Part shown: positions 8,348 to 18,289 of the stretch, piece by piece
Numbering within the stretch: the stretch's first letter is position 1
Layout: the number at the start of each line of letters is the position of its first letter
Source of the DNA: a virus
Virus record (IMG/VR): IMGVR_UViG_3300017762_000047
Span: 1 to 29,115 of that record
Direction: 5' to 3' (one strand)
DNA length: 29,115 nt
Notes under the pieces: generated by a model
Databases searched by the model: none
Told to the model about the DNA's origin: nothing
Seen by the model: only the letters and a program-made list of their open reading frames with translations
Program-made: the position numbers and the translations under genes

Positions 8348-9565
8348 TTATGCGGTTGTTCCTGGGGTTATTATAAAATCTAAATCTAAGTATATTGTTC
8401 TGTTTGCGTTTGGCTGTGAGTTTACAGTTATGCCACCAGAAAGAATTATTGAGTCGGCTAACAATTTAGGCGGGGCAACATCAAAAGTTAGCACCTCGCC
8501 GCCTTTAAATGTTTGAGCAAGTGTTACTACCATTTCTCCAGCGGAAGCTGAGGCCACGTTGTTGCCACTAGCGGTTCTGTTGTTTGTAACAGTGTTGGTG
8601 CTAGAATTGTTAACGCCGTTACCGGTGTAGGTGGCAATGTCCCCGCCTGGAATACCATAAGTTCCGTTGAGCGTTACGACCGTGCTGCCACTAACAGTGC
8701 CTCTCACGGTTGAGGTTACTCTAACTAAATCTGTAAGCCTTAAATCTGGCGTTATGGAACAACCTAACACGCTATTTATTAAAGACATTCCTGACGCTCT
8801 AAATGTTAAAGTTACTCCGTTTGAAATTGTCTGAGCGCTAGATATAGTTATAGTGTTAGCTGTAGTATCTACTGACTGCACGCTAGGAGTGCCAGACAAA
8901 CCAGTTCCACTATAAACTGACATACCTACTATAATATCGCTTACTGAGTCAAGTTTAATTGTAGTAGAAGAAGAAACATCGCCGTCCACAGTTTGTGTGT
9001 TTGAAAAATACCAAGCTTTGTCTTGTATTATTAAGTTTGTGGTAGGCTCGTCTTGATTAATAATAAGACCAAAGCCATTAGCATCAGTATCAGCGTTTTC
9101 TATATTCCAGCTAATACTTTTAGAAGCAGAGCTTGTTGGGCTACCGACAACAGTTACGTTGCTAGGAAACGTTTTATAAGAACTAGAGTTAGCTGTTGAG
9201 GCTAAGGCTAGCGTTAAGGTCGTGTTACCTAGTTGAGTTATTCTTTTATTTATTGCTTTGCCAAGCTTCATCGCTGTTCCGTCCGTTGGATCAGCAATTA
9301 AAAGTATATCGTACAAAGATCCAGCTGCGTCTGGAAATTCTATTTCGCCATCGTAGCTACCGCCTAACAATTCACCTTTAATCATTTTTTGAGAAGAGTG
9401 TCCTGCAGAAAAAGCTTTGTCAGTAAAGTCGTAGTAAGATCCAGAAGAATTACTTACTATAAATATAAACTTAGCGCCTTCGTCACCTTTTATAGTAAAG
9501 CTTCTTACAGCTCCTTCTTTAGGTATGTCGCCAGTGTTTAGTTGTATTGATTTTATTAACTTCAT
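8348..9565 (-). CDS. Beta-rich structural protein with a duplicated Ser/Thr/Asn module
   Basis: This 405-residue protein has an N-terminal domain (about 1-110) with Y, F and I strands and then long Ser/Thr/Asn-rich beta sequence. Two related modules can be aligned by eye at 193-255 and 287-361. Each begins V-x-G-x-V-S-x-S-T, passes through a central Gly-rich turn (G-T-G-L / G-N-G-V), and ends in A-Q-T with G-V-T-L-T-F or G-E-V-L-T-F. Such modules are common in phage fibre, decoration or adhesin proteins. It starts at ATG 9565, 3 bases after the stop of the giant nozzle-like gene, so it is probably a tail or surface component. A head-fibre role is also possible. I do not recognise a named family. 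Confidence 0.75.
   Translation of the reverse strand: MKLIKSIQLNTGDIPKEGAVRSFTIKGDEGAKFIFIVSNSSGSYYDFTDKAFSAGHSSQKMIKGELLGGSYDGEIEFPDAAGSLYDILLIADPTDGTAMKLGKAINKRITQLGNTTLTLALASTANSSSYKTFPSNVTVVGSPTSSASKSISWNIENADTDANGFGLIINQDEPTTNLIIQDKAWYFSNTQTVDGDVSSSTTIKLDSVSDIIVGMSVYSGTGLSGTPSVQSVDTTANTITISSAQTISNGVTLTFRASGMSLINSVLGCSITPDLRLTDLVRVTSTVRGTVSGSTVVTLNGTYGIPGGDIATYTGNGVNNSSTNTVTNNRTASGNNVASASAGEMVVTLAQTFKGGEVLTFDVAPPKLLADSIILSGGITVNSQPNANRTIYLDLDFIITPGTTA
8483..8707 (-). repeat. Beta module copy 2 in the 405-residue protein
   Basis: Residues 287-361. It is longer than copy 1 because of an Asn/Ser-rich insertion around residues 318-342. Start and end motifs match copy 1. Confidence 0.6.
8801..8989 (-). 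repeat. Beta module copy 1 in the 405-residue protein
   Basis: Residues 193-255. It shares the pattern V-x-G-x-V-S-x-S-T at its start and A-Q-T-x-x-x-G-x-x-L-T-F at its end with the module at 8483-8707. The similarity is seen at protein level only. Confidence 0.6.
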
Positions 9566-9568
9566 AGT

Positions 9569-12500
9569 CTATTCTTCTTCAATGTTTTCTGATACTAGCT
9601 CTACAGGATTTGCCGACAAAATTCCTATACCTTGAAATGTAAAATCAGATGTCTTAGGTTCACCTTTTCCTTTTATGTAATTAAACCACTTGTCTTCTTT
9701 TTCTATAAACTCTTTTATAGAGCCGCTTTCCATGTTTGTATCTATGCTTGATACTTTCCATCCAACTTTAGCAAATTGATTATGCAAGCCTGAGTCTGTA
9801 ACACCTAAAACTGTTTCACTACTAGGAACGTGAGCTTGCGATCCTTCATAGTTTATTGTTTTAAAGTTCTTAATAAGCTCAGGCGCATCGTTTAAAAGCG
9901 TTGTTATTGTTGAAGAAACTGATTGCAGGTTATAGAAAGTGTTTGGTGTAGCTTCTTGATGGTAGTGCTGATAGGCTTCTCCGTTTTTAAAAGTAAAATA
10001 CTTTTTAGAAACACTAGTTCCACTTTCAGGAATAAACGACTTAAAACTAGTCCAACCTTTTACCTCTTCGCTGTAAGATATAGTTTGCTTTGTTACTTCA
10101 GGAAAAGCAATCTGAGTCATTGTAATGTTGTCTATAGACATGGTTGTTAAAGAGTCTTCGCTAGAAGAAGTTATCATTAAAGAACCTATTACATGTTGAT
10201 CAGAGTCAAAAGAGTCAATGCTTTGTATTTCTACAGTTTCTGAAACATTAAGCGTGCCTTCGTCTACCGTAAGCGTAAATCCTGCTGTTGGACTAGCGTA
10301 ATAAGTAACTTCTATAGAGCCAGAAGTGTAAGAGGTTACGTTAAAGCTAACGTTGTATTTTTGACCAACTAATACTTCTTGTTCTATGGCTTGAGAAACT
10401 CTTAGTCCTTTTAATGCCTCATTCCATTTAATTTGTTCTTCTGCAAACAAAAGATTGTCAACGTTTTCTGCGCTAAGAGTATTTATTTCACCGCTCTCGT
10501 AATCTATTTCACTAAATACCCATGAGCCTACAACACCTCCACTTACTATAGAAGTTTCGTCTATTATAGACAAATAATCTAACTTGCCAACAAACCAATT
10601 TGGCACAACGTTACCAGTAGAGCCATCTTGATTTATAGGCCTAGCATATATACCTGGTGTATCTGGAGGTTGAACACTTACTCCTGTAATGCTAGCGTTA
10701 GAACCTTCCGGCTGCACTACGCTTGATATGCTTGATTCGTTAAGATTAAAAAACACAGTGTAATCACCCGCTGTATCTACTATGGCTCTAATAACTCTAG
10801 TTTGACCATCTTCCCACTCAGGAGTTTCAATTCTTATATATAGCTTTCCTTCTACAGTCCCCGTGTCTGGGTTTGGTTGTATTCCAAACTTTAAAGCATA
10901 GCCGGCTGAAGTAGCACTAGTAAGCTCGTCACCTGACCAGTCGTAATTTATTCTATTGGCAGCTCCATTACCGCTGTATGTTTCTGGTATGTTCCAAACC
11001 CAACCGCCGTTTTGATAGTAAGAAACAGGTTCGCTAAGAGCGTTTATTAAATTGCTTGTTGTTTGAGAACTCCACTCTTCGGAAAATCCACCTAAACTAC
11101 CAGTTTCAGAAATATTAATTACTGTAATGTCGTTAATTTCAAAAAGTCCATTTTGACAGTCCCACAATGAAAGTCTAACTTTGTCTAAGCCTTCGTAAGA
11201 TTGACTGCTAGCTTGAAACACTGCTCTAAGCACAGGTCTTTCTTCTCCATATTCCGTGGCCATTACTGGCATACATATTACACCACCAACTGGAGTTACT
11301 ACACTTCCACTACTGTTTGTGTTTCCTGTTGCTCCTGGGTATCTATACATTTGACCAAAGTAGCCGTTTGGATAGTTTGCATCGCCAGGAGTTGTTTTGT
11401 ACGCATCGCCACCACCTGTAGCCGCGGGTATGCATCCATATATTATAGGAATAGTATCTCCGTTTATTTTTAAAAAGTTACTTGTACTTGGCGTGCTAAT
11501 AGTAATAGAGTCTGGATCGTAGCCAAGATCAACCATGTACCAATCACCATCTACTAATTCTACATCTACTTCAAACCCTGCCACTTCTGCAGCTGTGTCT
11601 AACGTTCCTATTGAGCCGTCTACAACGTGATTTGTTACTCCAGCAATATTATAAGAAGATAAGGCCGCTCCATTGTGGTTGTCATAAGCTTCACCTGCGC
11701 CATACTGCTGATACGTTGTCGTGCCGTTGTCAGTGCCCGTGTAATATTGATAATCGTTTGTAACACCTTCTTGAGTAATCGATTCTGTTTGCCATGCTCC
11801 AGGGTTTTCTTGTCCATACTGCTGTAACGCGGCGTAGTTAAGTTGAGTGACACCGGTAGAATAGTAGCCTGAAGGCAAAGTGTGTATAACTTCTGCCCAC
11901 GCTGGTATTGTAGAGCTAGGGATTGCCGGCGTAGATTCAGTTCCATAAACAGGGGTTTGACTAGTCTGCTCGTCCTCACCAGTGTCAAAGTCGCCTAAGT
12001 TTTCTGCAGTTACACCTTGAGCGGCCGCTAAGGTTCCGTATTGAACACCACTCGCAGAAGTGTCGTATACTTGCGCGTCTACGTTGTAATACGCAAACTC
12101 TGCTTCTGCCGCAACTTGCTCGTCGTACTCTGCTGCGCCTGGATTAGAGTTTCTAAATTCTTTTTTAATTCTTACGCTAGTAAACAATATATCGTACTCT
12201 TCGCCAGGTTGAGTGTCCATTTCAACCTTTACATTTAGTTGATCAATAACTTTTGATAAAGGTAGCATGTAGTCACTCCAATAGTTGGGCATATTCGGAT
12301 TTTTTGCACCTCGAGCAACTTTATAGTAAAGCTTTATGTATCTTTCATCAGCGCTTTCCCAAGAATGATAGTTAACAGTTCCATTGTGAGTATAACTAGG
12401 TTCGCTTTGAAAGCCAAGGCTTCCAGCTGTGGGTGTTACTTGAAGCCCAACAAAATCTCCTTGAGCAGTAACATTAACATCAGAAGTTGTAACATCATTA

Positions 12501-15500
12501 TAAACGTATGTTTCACCTTCATCGTTAGCCGCAGCGTCAGTGTAGCTTTTAATTGGCGTTGTGCCATCGTAAAGCTGCACTTTTATAGAGTAGGTCATAC
12601 CTCCATCAGGAACGCCGTAAAGGCTTTCACCAAAAGCATCCATTGTTCTAACCTTGTATTTTATTAGCACAGAAAACTCTTCTCTATTAAGAACACTTAA
12701 GTTATGAAAGCCTGGGTGAGCATTTGATATAGCGGACTGTATGTAGTTGGTTGGAAAAGAACCATCAGAAGCACTCCATGGAAACCAAAATGCATGCCTT
12801 CTAGCGCCATAAGAATTACCGCTACCGTTAACGCCAGTACCAGAGCGGTATTGTAACCCGTTAACGTTATTTCCTGTTCCGTTTTCTCTAAATGAAATAA
12901 CACCCTGGTGTGTATCGACTGAACTGTACGAGAATCCGTAGTTACCGTTAATAGTACCTGATATTGTTCCACTACCACCAGCAAAATCAGTGTCGTACGT
13001 TGAAGTAGAATTATTTGCGTAACTAATGCTACTTTGAACATGGTTACCACTGTCCGCTGGATAGTCAGTTTCGTTTAAAGTTCGCCTAAACGTAGCGCCG
13101 TTTCCTACTTGCCCCATAGCACCCATACCACTAGAACCAAAAGGAGAGTCGTCACTTTGGCTTATAAACATCCAGTACGGACTTGTACTAAAAGATGGGT
13201 TTGATGCTTCCGTGGTAACAGTTACTGTAGCGCCTACGTTTGTTTGATATTGCTCAGCGCCATTGCTTGAATTACCCGGAACCATTATAGCTCCGTAGTT
13301 TGGTATTAGTACGTCTGAGTAGACTGGATTGTACGAGACTACCGTACTAAAGTTATCCCAAGCTTGGCTTATAGCTCCAACTGGTATTTCTGGCCAGTTT
13401 ATTATTGTAACCTCAGAATCTATTGATGAGTTAACAACAGGAAGATTTTCATCACCCTCAGTCGCGTTGTCATATATGTTAGCTATGTCAACAGCTGTAT
13501 ACTCAATACCAGACTCAAGGTTAGGGTTGTCAATTATTTCTGTAACATAAGAAGACACGCTTAGCTCTTCACCTTCTGAAATATAAGAGTTTTGTATTAA
13601 GTTGTTATATATGTAATCGTTAAGCGTTAAGTTGTATTGTCTTTTATATTCGTCATAAGTACCCAACAACGTTCCAGACTCAGGAAGATTATCTCTAAAA
13701 TAATCGTGCATGCCAGCGTCGGATATAGGTGTTAAACCGTCCATAGATAATCTTAGCACAGCGCCTCTTTGTTTATCAGTAAAATATGCTCTATACGACT
13801 CAAACGCAAACGATTCAGGATTTTTAGATATACCGTAGTCACCAACAAAAGGTGTAGCTTGACCTAAAACGTTTGTAGTTGCTACAATGTTAGTATTACC
13901 ATCAGCATTAAACAAAGCGTCTTTGTTTGCTAGTATTTTAACAACTCTATCTTCGCAAAAAGCTATAAGATCAGCTCTTCTTGAAAAAAGCTTTTGTATA
14001 CTTCCGTAAGTAGGATTTAAGTCTTTTGTTATTTTTTCTGCTTGTATAAACTGATTTAAGTTGTTTAATCCACTACTAGCGTTGTAAAGGCCTGAATAAA
14101 TTAAACCGTGCTTCCTGCTTTCTTCAGAGTAAGGCTCTTCTAGCGTGGTAGAAGCCTTAGCACCATTACCTATAAACGTAGCGTTAAAATCATCTCTTAA
14201 TCTATTAGATTCAATACCGTCTCCAAACGTAAAGCAGTTATACCAACTTAACCCAGTTTCTAAAGAAGCGTCTATTATAGGGTTTACTGTAAATACAGCT
14301 CTTTGACTAGCATCGCTTTCAAGCTCATAATGTGGTCCAAGCCTACAGGTTGTAAAGCTGCCGTCTGGTCTATAAAATCTAATTCTAGTGTTAACGTAGT
14401 CTATTTGTACGTCTTGATTGTTTTTTATGTTAAAGCCTAAACCGTTAGAACTAGCTGTAGCGCTTTCGCTTTCAGTATTAAAATAAAGTCCTACTCCTTC
14501 GGCGTGCTCCCAACTTTTTACATATATATTGTCGGTTATAGTATCTTTACCTCTAGTAGCGCTAGGTAAATCAACAAACTCAATTCTTGACCCTACAGGA
14601 GCAAACTGACTAACGTTATCTATTGTTAATTCTGTTGGAATTGCGCTACCAGTTTCGTAGAATATGTTTAAGTCTAAAGAATCTTTAGGCTCTGTTTCAA
14701 ATACAGCAGAAACATCTTTAACAGCTCCAGACAAAGCTTGAGCTTTATCGTCTATAAACTGCATTTTCATAGACGTGTTTACATCAATAGCCATAGCTGA
14801 AGTCGTGCCACCTATAATAGGGCTGTTAGTTTGTTGCTGCGGGGCTTTATCTAGCTTTAATACAAATACAGTTCTTCTGTTGCTAGCTTTACCAAAGTTC
14901 TCTAGCTTAGTAAGTAAAGCGGTGTCTTGACCGTCAACTGCGTCTGTTAGCTTAGCTGTAGCCCACTCAACAGCGCACTCTTCAACACTTTTTTGATCTG
15001 CGTGTCTATATATTCCACCTTCATCGGTGTTGGCAAAGACAAATTTAGATCTAAAAGGAGTATGATTATACACGTGTTTTATGGAAACGTCTAGTATAGT
15101 GTACACGACATCGTTGCTGTCTTTTTCAAGCTTAAACTTTTTACCAATAGCTAAATTCTTAACAAAGTCTTCGATGTTGTTATCTGTTTGAGTAGAACTT
15201 GACTGCGTCCACTTTGTAGGTGAAAAGGTTGGGTCCCACTGTCTTTCATGCAGTTCTTTATACTCTAAGTCATAACCTATACCTACGCCCGGTGATGGCG
15301 CTTCGCCTAAAGGTTCGTCGTCAACGTAGTTTCCTTCTAACTCAACAAACTTTACATCGTTCCCGTCATCATTGTCTCCTAGCGAAGTTCCTTGCTCGTT
15401 AGTAAAAGCACCTCCGCCCCATATACCTTGTAGTATTTTACCTAAGCCATTAGCGCCAGTAACTTCTATGTCATCTAAGCTAATCCCAGAAGAATCAAAT

Positions 15501-18286
15501 AAATTTTTTCCAGGCGCGAAAAAAGAAACGTGCATGTAGTGACCACCGACTTCCTCGCCGTAGGTTTCGTTTGTTTCTTGACTAAATATATCGTTTTTCC
15601 ATCTATAAAAACCGTTTACTTGGTCATTAGTAGTAGTTAGTACGCCAGGTATAAACGATCTAACTCTACCCTGCCACGTGCTGTAGCTTGATGTGTCGGC
15701 TAAAGACCAAGTTGTATATTGGTTTAAGTCCCAAGGATATTCTTCACCTTCAGAGTTCCACTTTACTTTACCGTAGGTTAATTCATTTGCAATAACGCCT
15801 TGACCTGCTTCTTTAGCGTAGCCGCTAGAAGATAAGTTAGCGGCAGACATGTGCATGTTGTCTATGAAAAAAGCTTTCGAGTAGCTTGTAAGCAAAGCGT
15901 CCCACTCAGAGGCTTTGTTTGATATACCGCTTACTGCGTCTTCATCCTTAGGTTGGCTGTCAGGAGCTTGTCCAAAACTAGGCACGTTTGCTAACCCTTG
16001 ATCTTCATAAGTACCAGTTCTATCTGCCCACCAAAACATATCTTTAGAAGCAGAAATAAACTCACTTATAGACTTGTTTGACTTTATTGTAGTTATATTG
16101 TTTTTTATAACTTCGTCGGACAGTATCTTAACAAAAAACTTGCCAGAAAACTCTTCAGCGTCTCGCTTTTCTTTTCTATAAACTGTAAACACTAAATCAG
16201 CATTAAGTTTATTTGCTGTGTTAGCAGCTAAAGCCGCGTCGTCTACGTGTATCTTTTTCTGTAGCTTTAGCCTCATAGCGCTACCCATTTCTATAGAAAC
16301 CGCTTTATACCTTCTTGAGTGAACCTCAAATCCACTAGCGTCTACTGTTTTCCAAGAAATATATATATTATCTACAAACTCAGTGTTATCTACACCTGAA
16401 ACATTTGGCGCGCCTGTACCTCTTAAAACTGGATAACCAAACGTAAACCAAGAAGACTTGTCAATTTCTATAATATCTGTTTGTTTATCTATTCTAAACT
16501 CGCTGTCTTGAAACAACGAGCCTTCTGCACCGGCGTTAGCTAGGTTTGTAGACTCTGTTAGGTTTGAAACTTCACCAACAGGTAAGTATACGTAAGCCAC
16601 AGAGTTAGGCGCTTCTGGCTTTACATCTATAACTTTATATCTATTAGCGTCTTCTACGTGGTTATCTGTAGAACTTGAAACTTTTTTTAAGATTAAATAA
16701 TCTTCTGTTGTTATTTTGTTTACTTCAGAAGAAGGAAACGAAAGCCAAACGTGCTCTTCTTTATTGTCAAAATCTGTGCTTATGCTTGGAATATACAACT
16801 TATCCATTAATAAATTATAATATTCTCCAGATGTTTCTTTTATATAAAACTTAAAGTATTTAGCCCAATCTGGCGTTGGCGTTTTAATACTACTAGTTAG
16901 CACCATTGGGCTTAAAAAGTTAGGCCTATCACTATTAGTGCCTACCCAGGGAATATTAACAGACGCGTTTGTAGAGGAAAACACTGGTGTTTCTCTACCG
17001 TATTTATCACCGTAGACAACGCCAAGCTGATAATCTCTTAAAGACTTTACAGACTCAAGCCCTCCACTTAAAGCGTTGTTGTTTTTTAAGCTTTTCTTTT
17101 CGTAGCTAGACTTTAGTTTAATGCTAGAGCTTGGCATATCGTAGCCTTGAGTATAGTTTGCGTAAACTAATCTATTACCTGTTATTTCTTGAGCGGCAGC
17201 TTTTCTAGGCACATTGTCCCAAGATCTAAGCATTTGGTTTTCAGGTAAGGCAGCGTATATGTTTTCTGTTGTAACTAAATATCTACCCTTATTGTTTTCT
17301 TGCGCTCCATAAAGATTGTCAACTCCTTGAGTAGATCCATCGGCCTTAAACTCATCGTCAGAAGGCTTTATGTTTGCTATAGAGTAAACTACATTTGAGC
17401 CTTCGCTTTTATAAAGCAAGTCTACTTGAACGACGTCAGCTGGAATATCAGCTGGTATAAAATCCATAAGCTCAACAGACTTTACGGTGTTGACCATTGA
17501 TTTGTTGTAAACTTCTTTATTAGAGTAAAAATCAGAGGCGCTTGTGCCGTCTTGATGTTTAGCGCTAAACACTACGTTTGTAAAAGGTCCAAAAGCAGAG
17601 TATTCGCCGTCTCTATATTTATACCTAAAACAAAACCTAGGCATTACTCTTTCAAATATACCTTTTTCAGATTTGTTTTTGTTATGATTTATTTTTACAA
17701 AAGGAGGAGATAAAGGTCTTTTCTTTATTACAGTTATAAAGTCTTCAGTAAGCAAAGCGTCTGTAACCTCGTTTTGAGGCGTAACATAAGTAGTGTGCTT
17801 GTTTAAACCTGTAGTTTGATTTTGATCTGTTCCTAACTTACAAAGTCTAACGTTTATTTTTTTAGGCTCTCCTATGCCGTCGGTCCAATACAAAAAGTCA
17901 TCGATAATGTTTATTCCAGTAACATGCGTATTTGGAAAATTTAAAGCTGAATTACTGTTTCTTTTATTAGGATCAACAAAAACAAGGGTAGACTTTTGTA
18001 ATTGGTCGTCCCACTCTAATATCATATCTACGGTGGTAGATGTAACAAACCAGTAAATTCTATTATTTTGCTCGTCGGTTATAGAACCTATACACTTAAA
18101 CTCAGCGTTAGAAAGACCCGCCACTCTATAGTTACCTAGTATATTTTGTACCGTACCAACGTTAGATCCTTCTGAAGTAGAAACCTCAACGTTCATAGCG
18201 TCTATATATTCTCCTTTAGGCACTAATCTTTCGTCAAGGTCTTTATTCATTTTACCTTTAAGAAATGTGTTTTTTATTTCTGCCAT
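9569..18286 (-). CDS. Giant tail nozzle/stabilisation-like protein (2905 aa) with large inserted region
   Basis: The N-terminal pattern (MAEIKNTFLKGKMNKDLDER, then G-E-Y-x-x-A-x-N and V-Q-N-I-L-G-N) is one I recall from the stabilisation/nozzle-like proteins of crAss-like and related phages, whose role resembles P22 gp10 and T7 gp12. Other recalled signatures are G-N-R-L-V-Y-A-N-Y (about 370), Y-F-K-F-Y-I-K-E-T-S-G-E-Y-Y-N (about 478) and a V-L-G-Q-A-T-P-F-V-G-D-Y-G-I-S block (about 1473). Around 1548-1555 comes Y-K-R-Q-Y-N-L-T, and near 2733-2751 comes a conserved-looking segment ending G-W-T-S-F-K-S-F-I. The roughly 1170 residues between are Ser/Thr/Gly/Asn-rich beta sequence, including a CBM4/9-like sandwich at about 2605-2728. 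No signal peptide or membrane segment is seen. It starts 3 bases after the preceding stop. It is likely the distal tail channel, with receptor- or glycan-binding modules inferred. Confidence 0.8.
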   Translation of the reverse strand: MAEIKNTFLKGKMNKDLDERLVPKGEYIDAMNVEVSTSEGSNVGTVQNILGNYRVAGLSNAEFKCIGSITDEQNNRIYWFVTSTTVDMILEWDDQLQKSTLVFVDPNKRNSNSALNFPNTHVTGINIIDDFLYWTDGIGEPKKINVRLCKLGTDQNQTTGLNKHTTYVTPQNEVTDALLTEDFITVIKKRPLSPPFVKINHNKNKSEKGIFERVMPRFCFRYKYRDGEYSAFGPFTNVVFSAKHQDGTSASDFYSNKEVYNKSMVNTVKSVELMDFIPADIPADVVQVDLLYKSEGSNVVYSIANIKPSDDEFKADGSTQGVDNLYGAQENNKGRYLVTTENIYAALPENQMLRSWDNVPRKAAAQEITGNRLVYANYTQGYDMPSSSIKLKSSYEKKSLKNNNALSGGLESVKSLRDYQLGVVYGDKYGRETPVFSSTNASVNIPWVGTNSDRPNFLSPMVLTSSIKTPTPDWAKYFKFYIKETSGEYYNLLMDKLYIPSISTDFDNKEEHVWLSFPSSEVNKITTEDYLILKKVSSSTDNHVEDANRYKVIDVKPEAPNSVAYVYLPVGEVSNLTESTNLANAGAEGSLFQDSEFRIDKQTDIIEIDKSSWFTFGYPVLRGTGAPNVSGVDNTEFVDNIYISWKTVDASGFEVHSRRYKAVSIEMGSAMRLKLQKKIHVDDAALAANTANKLNADLVFTVYRKEKRDAEEFSGKFFVKILSDEVIKNNITTIKSNKSISEFISASKDMFWWADRTGTYEDQGLANVPSFGQAPDSQPKDEDAVSGISNKASEWDALLTSYSKAFFIDNMHMSAANLSSSGYAKEAGQGVIANELTYGKVKWNSEGEEYPWDLNQYTTWSLADTSSYSTWQGRVRSFIPGVLTTTNDQVNGFYRWKNDIFSQETNETYGEEVGGHYMHVSFFAPGKNLFDSSGISLDDIEVTGANGLGKILQGIWGGGAFTNEQGTSLGDNDDGNDVKFVELEGNYVDDEPLGEAPSPGVGIGYDLEYKELHERQWDPTFSPTKWTQSSSTQTDNNIEDFVKNLAIGKKFKLEKDSNDVVYTILDVSIKHVYNHTPFRSKFVFANTDEGGIYRHADQKSVEECAVEWATAKLTDAVDGQDTALLTKLENFGKASNRRTVFVLKLDKAPQQQTNSPIIGGTTSAMAIDVNTSMKMQFIDDKAQALSGAVKDVSAVFETEPKDSLDLNIFYETGSAIPTELTIDNVSQFAPVGSRIEFVDLPSATRGKDTITDNIYVKSWEHAEGVGLYFNTESESATASSNGLGFNIKNNQDVQIDYVNTRIRFYRPDGSFTTCRLGPHYELESDASQRAVFTVNPIIDASLETGLSWYNCFTFGDGIESNRLRDDFNATFIGNGAKASTTLEEPYSEESRKHGLIYSGLYNASSGLNNLNQFIQAEKITKDLNPTYGSIQKLFSRRADLIAFCEDRVVKILANKDALFNADGNTNIVATTNVLGQATPFVGDYGISKNPESFAFESYRAYFTDKQRGAVLRLSMDGLTPISDAGMHDYFRDNLPESGTLLGTYDEYKRQYNLTLNDYIYNNLIQNSYISEGEELSVSSYVTEIIDNPNLESGIEYTAVDIANIYDNATEGDENLPVVNSSIDSEVTIINWPEIPVGAISQAWDNFSTVVSYNPVYSDVLIPNYGAIMVPGNSSNGAEQYQTNVGATVTVTTEASNPSFSTSPYWMFISQSDDSPFGSSGMGAMGQVGNGATFRRTLNETDYPADSGNHVQSSISYANNSTSTYDTDFAGGSGTISGTINGNYGFSYSSVDTHQGVISFRENGTGNNVNGLQYRSGTGVNGSGNSYGARRHAFWFPWSASDGSFPTNYIQSAISNAHPGFHNLSVLNREEFSVLIKYKVRTMDAFGESLYGVPDGGMTYSIKVQLYDGTTPIKSYTDAAANDEGETYVYNDVTTSDVNVTAQGDFVGLQVTPTAGSLGFQSEPSYTHNGTVNYHSWESADERYIKLYYKVARGAKNPNMPNYWSDYMLPLSKVIDQLNVKVEMDTQPGEEYDILFTSVRIKKEFRNSNPGAAEYDEQVAAEAEFAYYNVDAQVYDTSASGVQYGTLAAAQGVTAENLGDFDTGEDEQTSQTPVYGTESTPAIPSSTIPAWAEVIHTLPSGYYSTGVTQLNYAALQQYGQENPGAWQTESITQEGVTNDYQYYTGTDNGTTTYQQYGAGEAYDNHNGAALSSYNIAGVTNHVVDGSIGTLDTAAEVAGFEVDVELVDGDWYMVDLGYDPDSITISTPSTSNFLKINGDTIPIIYGCIPAATGGGDAYKTTPGDANYPNGYFGQMYRYPGATGNTNSSGSVVTPVGGVICMPVMATEYGEERPVLRAVFQASSQSYEGLDKVRLSLWDCQNGLFEINDITVINISETGSLGGFSEEWSSQTTSNLINALSEPVSYYQNGGWVWNIPETYSGNGAANRINYDWSGDELTSATSAGYALKFGIQPNPDTGTVEGKLYIRIETPEWEDGQTRVIRAIVDTAGDYTVFFNLNESSISSVVQPEGSNASITGVSVQPPDTPGIYARPINQDGSTGNVVPNWFVGKLDYLSIIDETSIVSGGVVGSWVFSEIDYESGEINTLSAENVDNLLFAEEQIKWNEALKGLRVSQAIEQEVLVGQKYNVSFNVTSYTSGSIEVTYYASPTAGFTLTVDEGTLNVSETVEIQSIDSFDSDQHVIGSLMITSSSEDSLTTMSIDNITMTQIAFPEVTKQTISYSEEVKGWTSFKSFIPESGTSVSKKYFTFKNGEAYQHYHQEATPNTFYNLQSVSSTITTLLNDAPELIKNFKTINYEGSQAHVPSSETVLGVTDSGLHNQFAKVGWKVSSIDTNMESGSIKEFIEKEDKWFNYIKGKGEPKTSDFTFQGIGILSANPVELVSENIEEE
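10103..10474 (-). other. CBM4/9-like beta-sandwich region in the giant tail protein
   Basis: Residues about 2605-2728 read like a galactose-binding-like jelly roll: an opening segment with L-R-V-S-Q-A-I, then G-Q-K-Y-N-V-S-F-N-V-T-S-Y-T-S-G-S-I-E-V, and a closing M-S-I-D-N-I-T-M-T. This arrangement is typical of carbohydrate-binding modules in families 4 and 9, but ligand residues cannot be assigned by eye. Confidence 0.5.
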
Positions 18287-18289
18287 CTA

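Noticed and set aside
12697-13050. Minus-strand 117-codon frame inside the giant tail gene
   Set aside because: It is an alternative frame within a long gene, rich in Thr, Leu and Val as expected by chance; no leader or context supports it. The same applies to 11635-11988.
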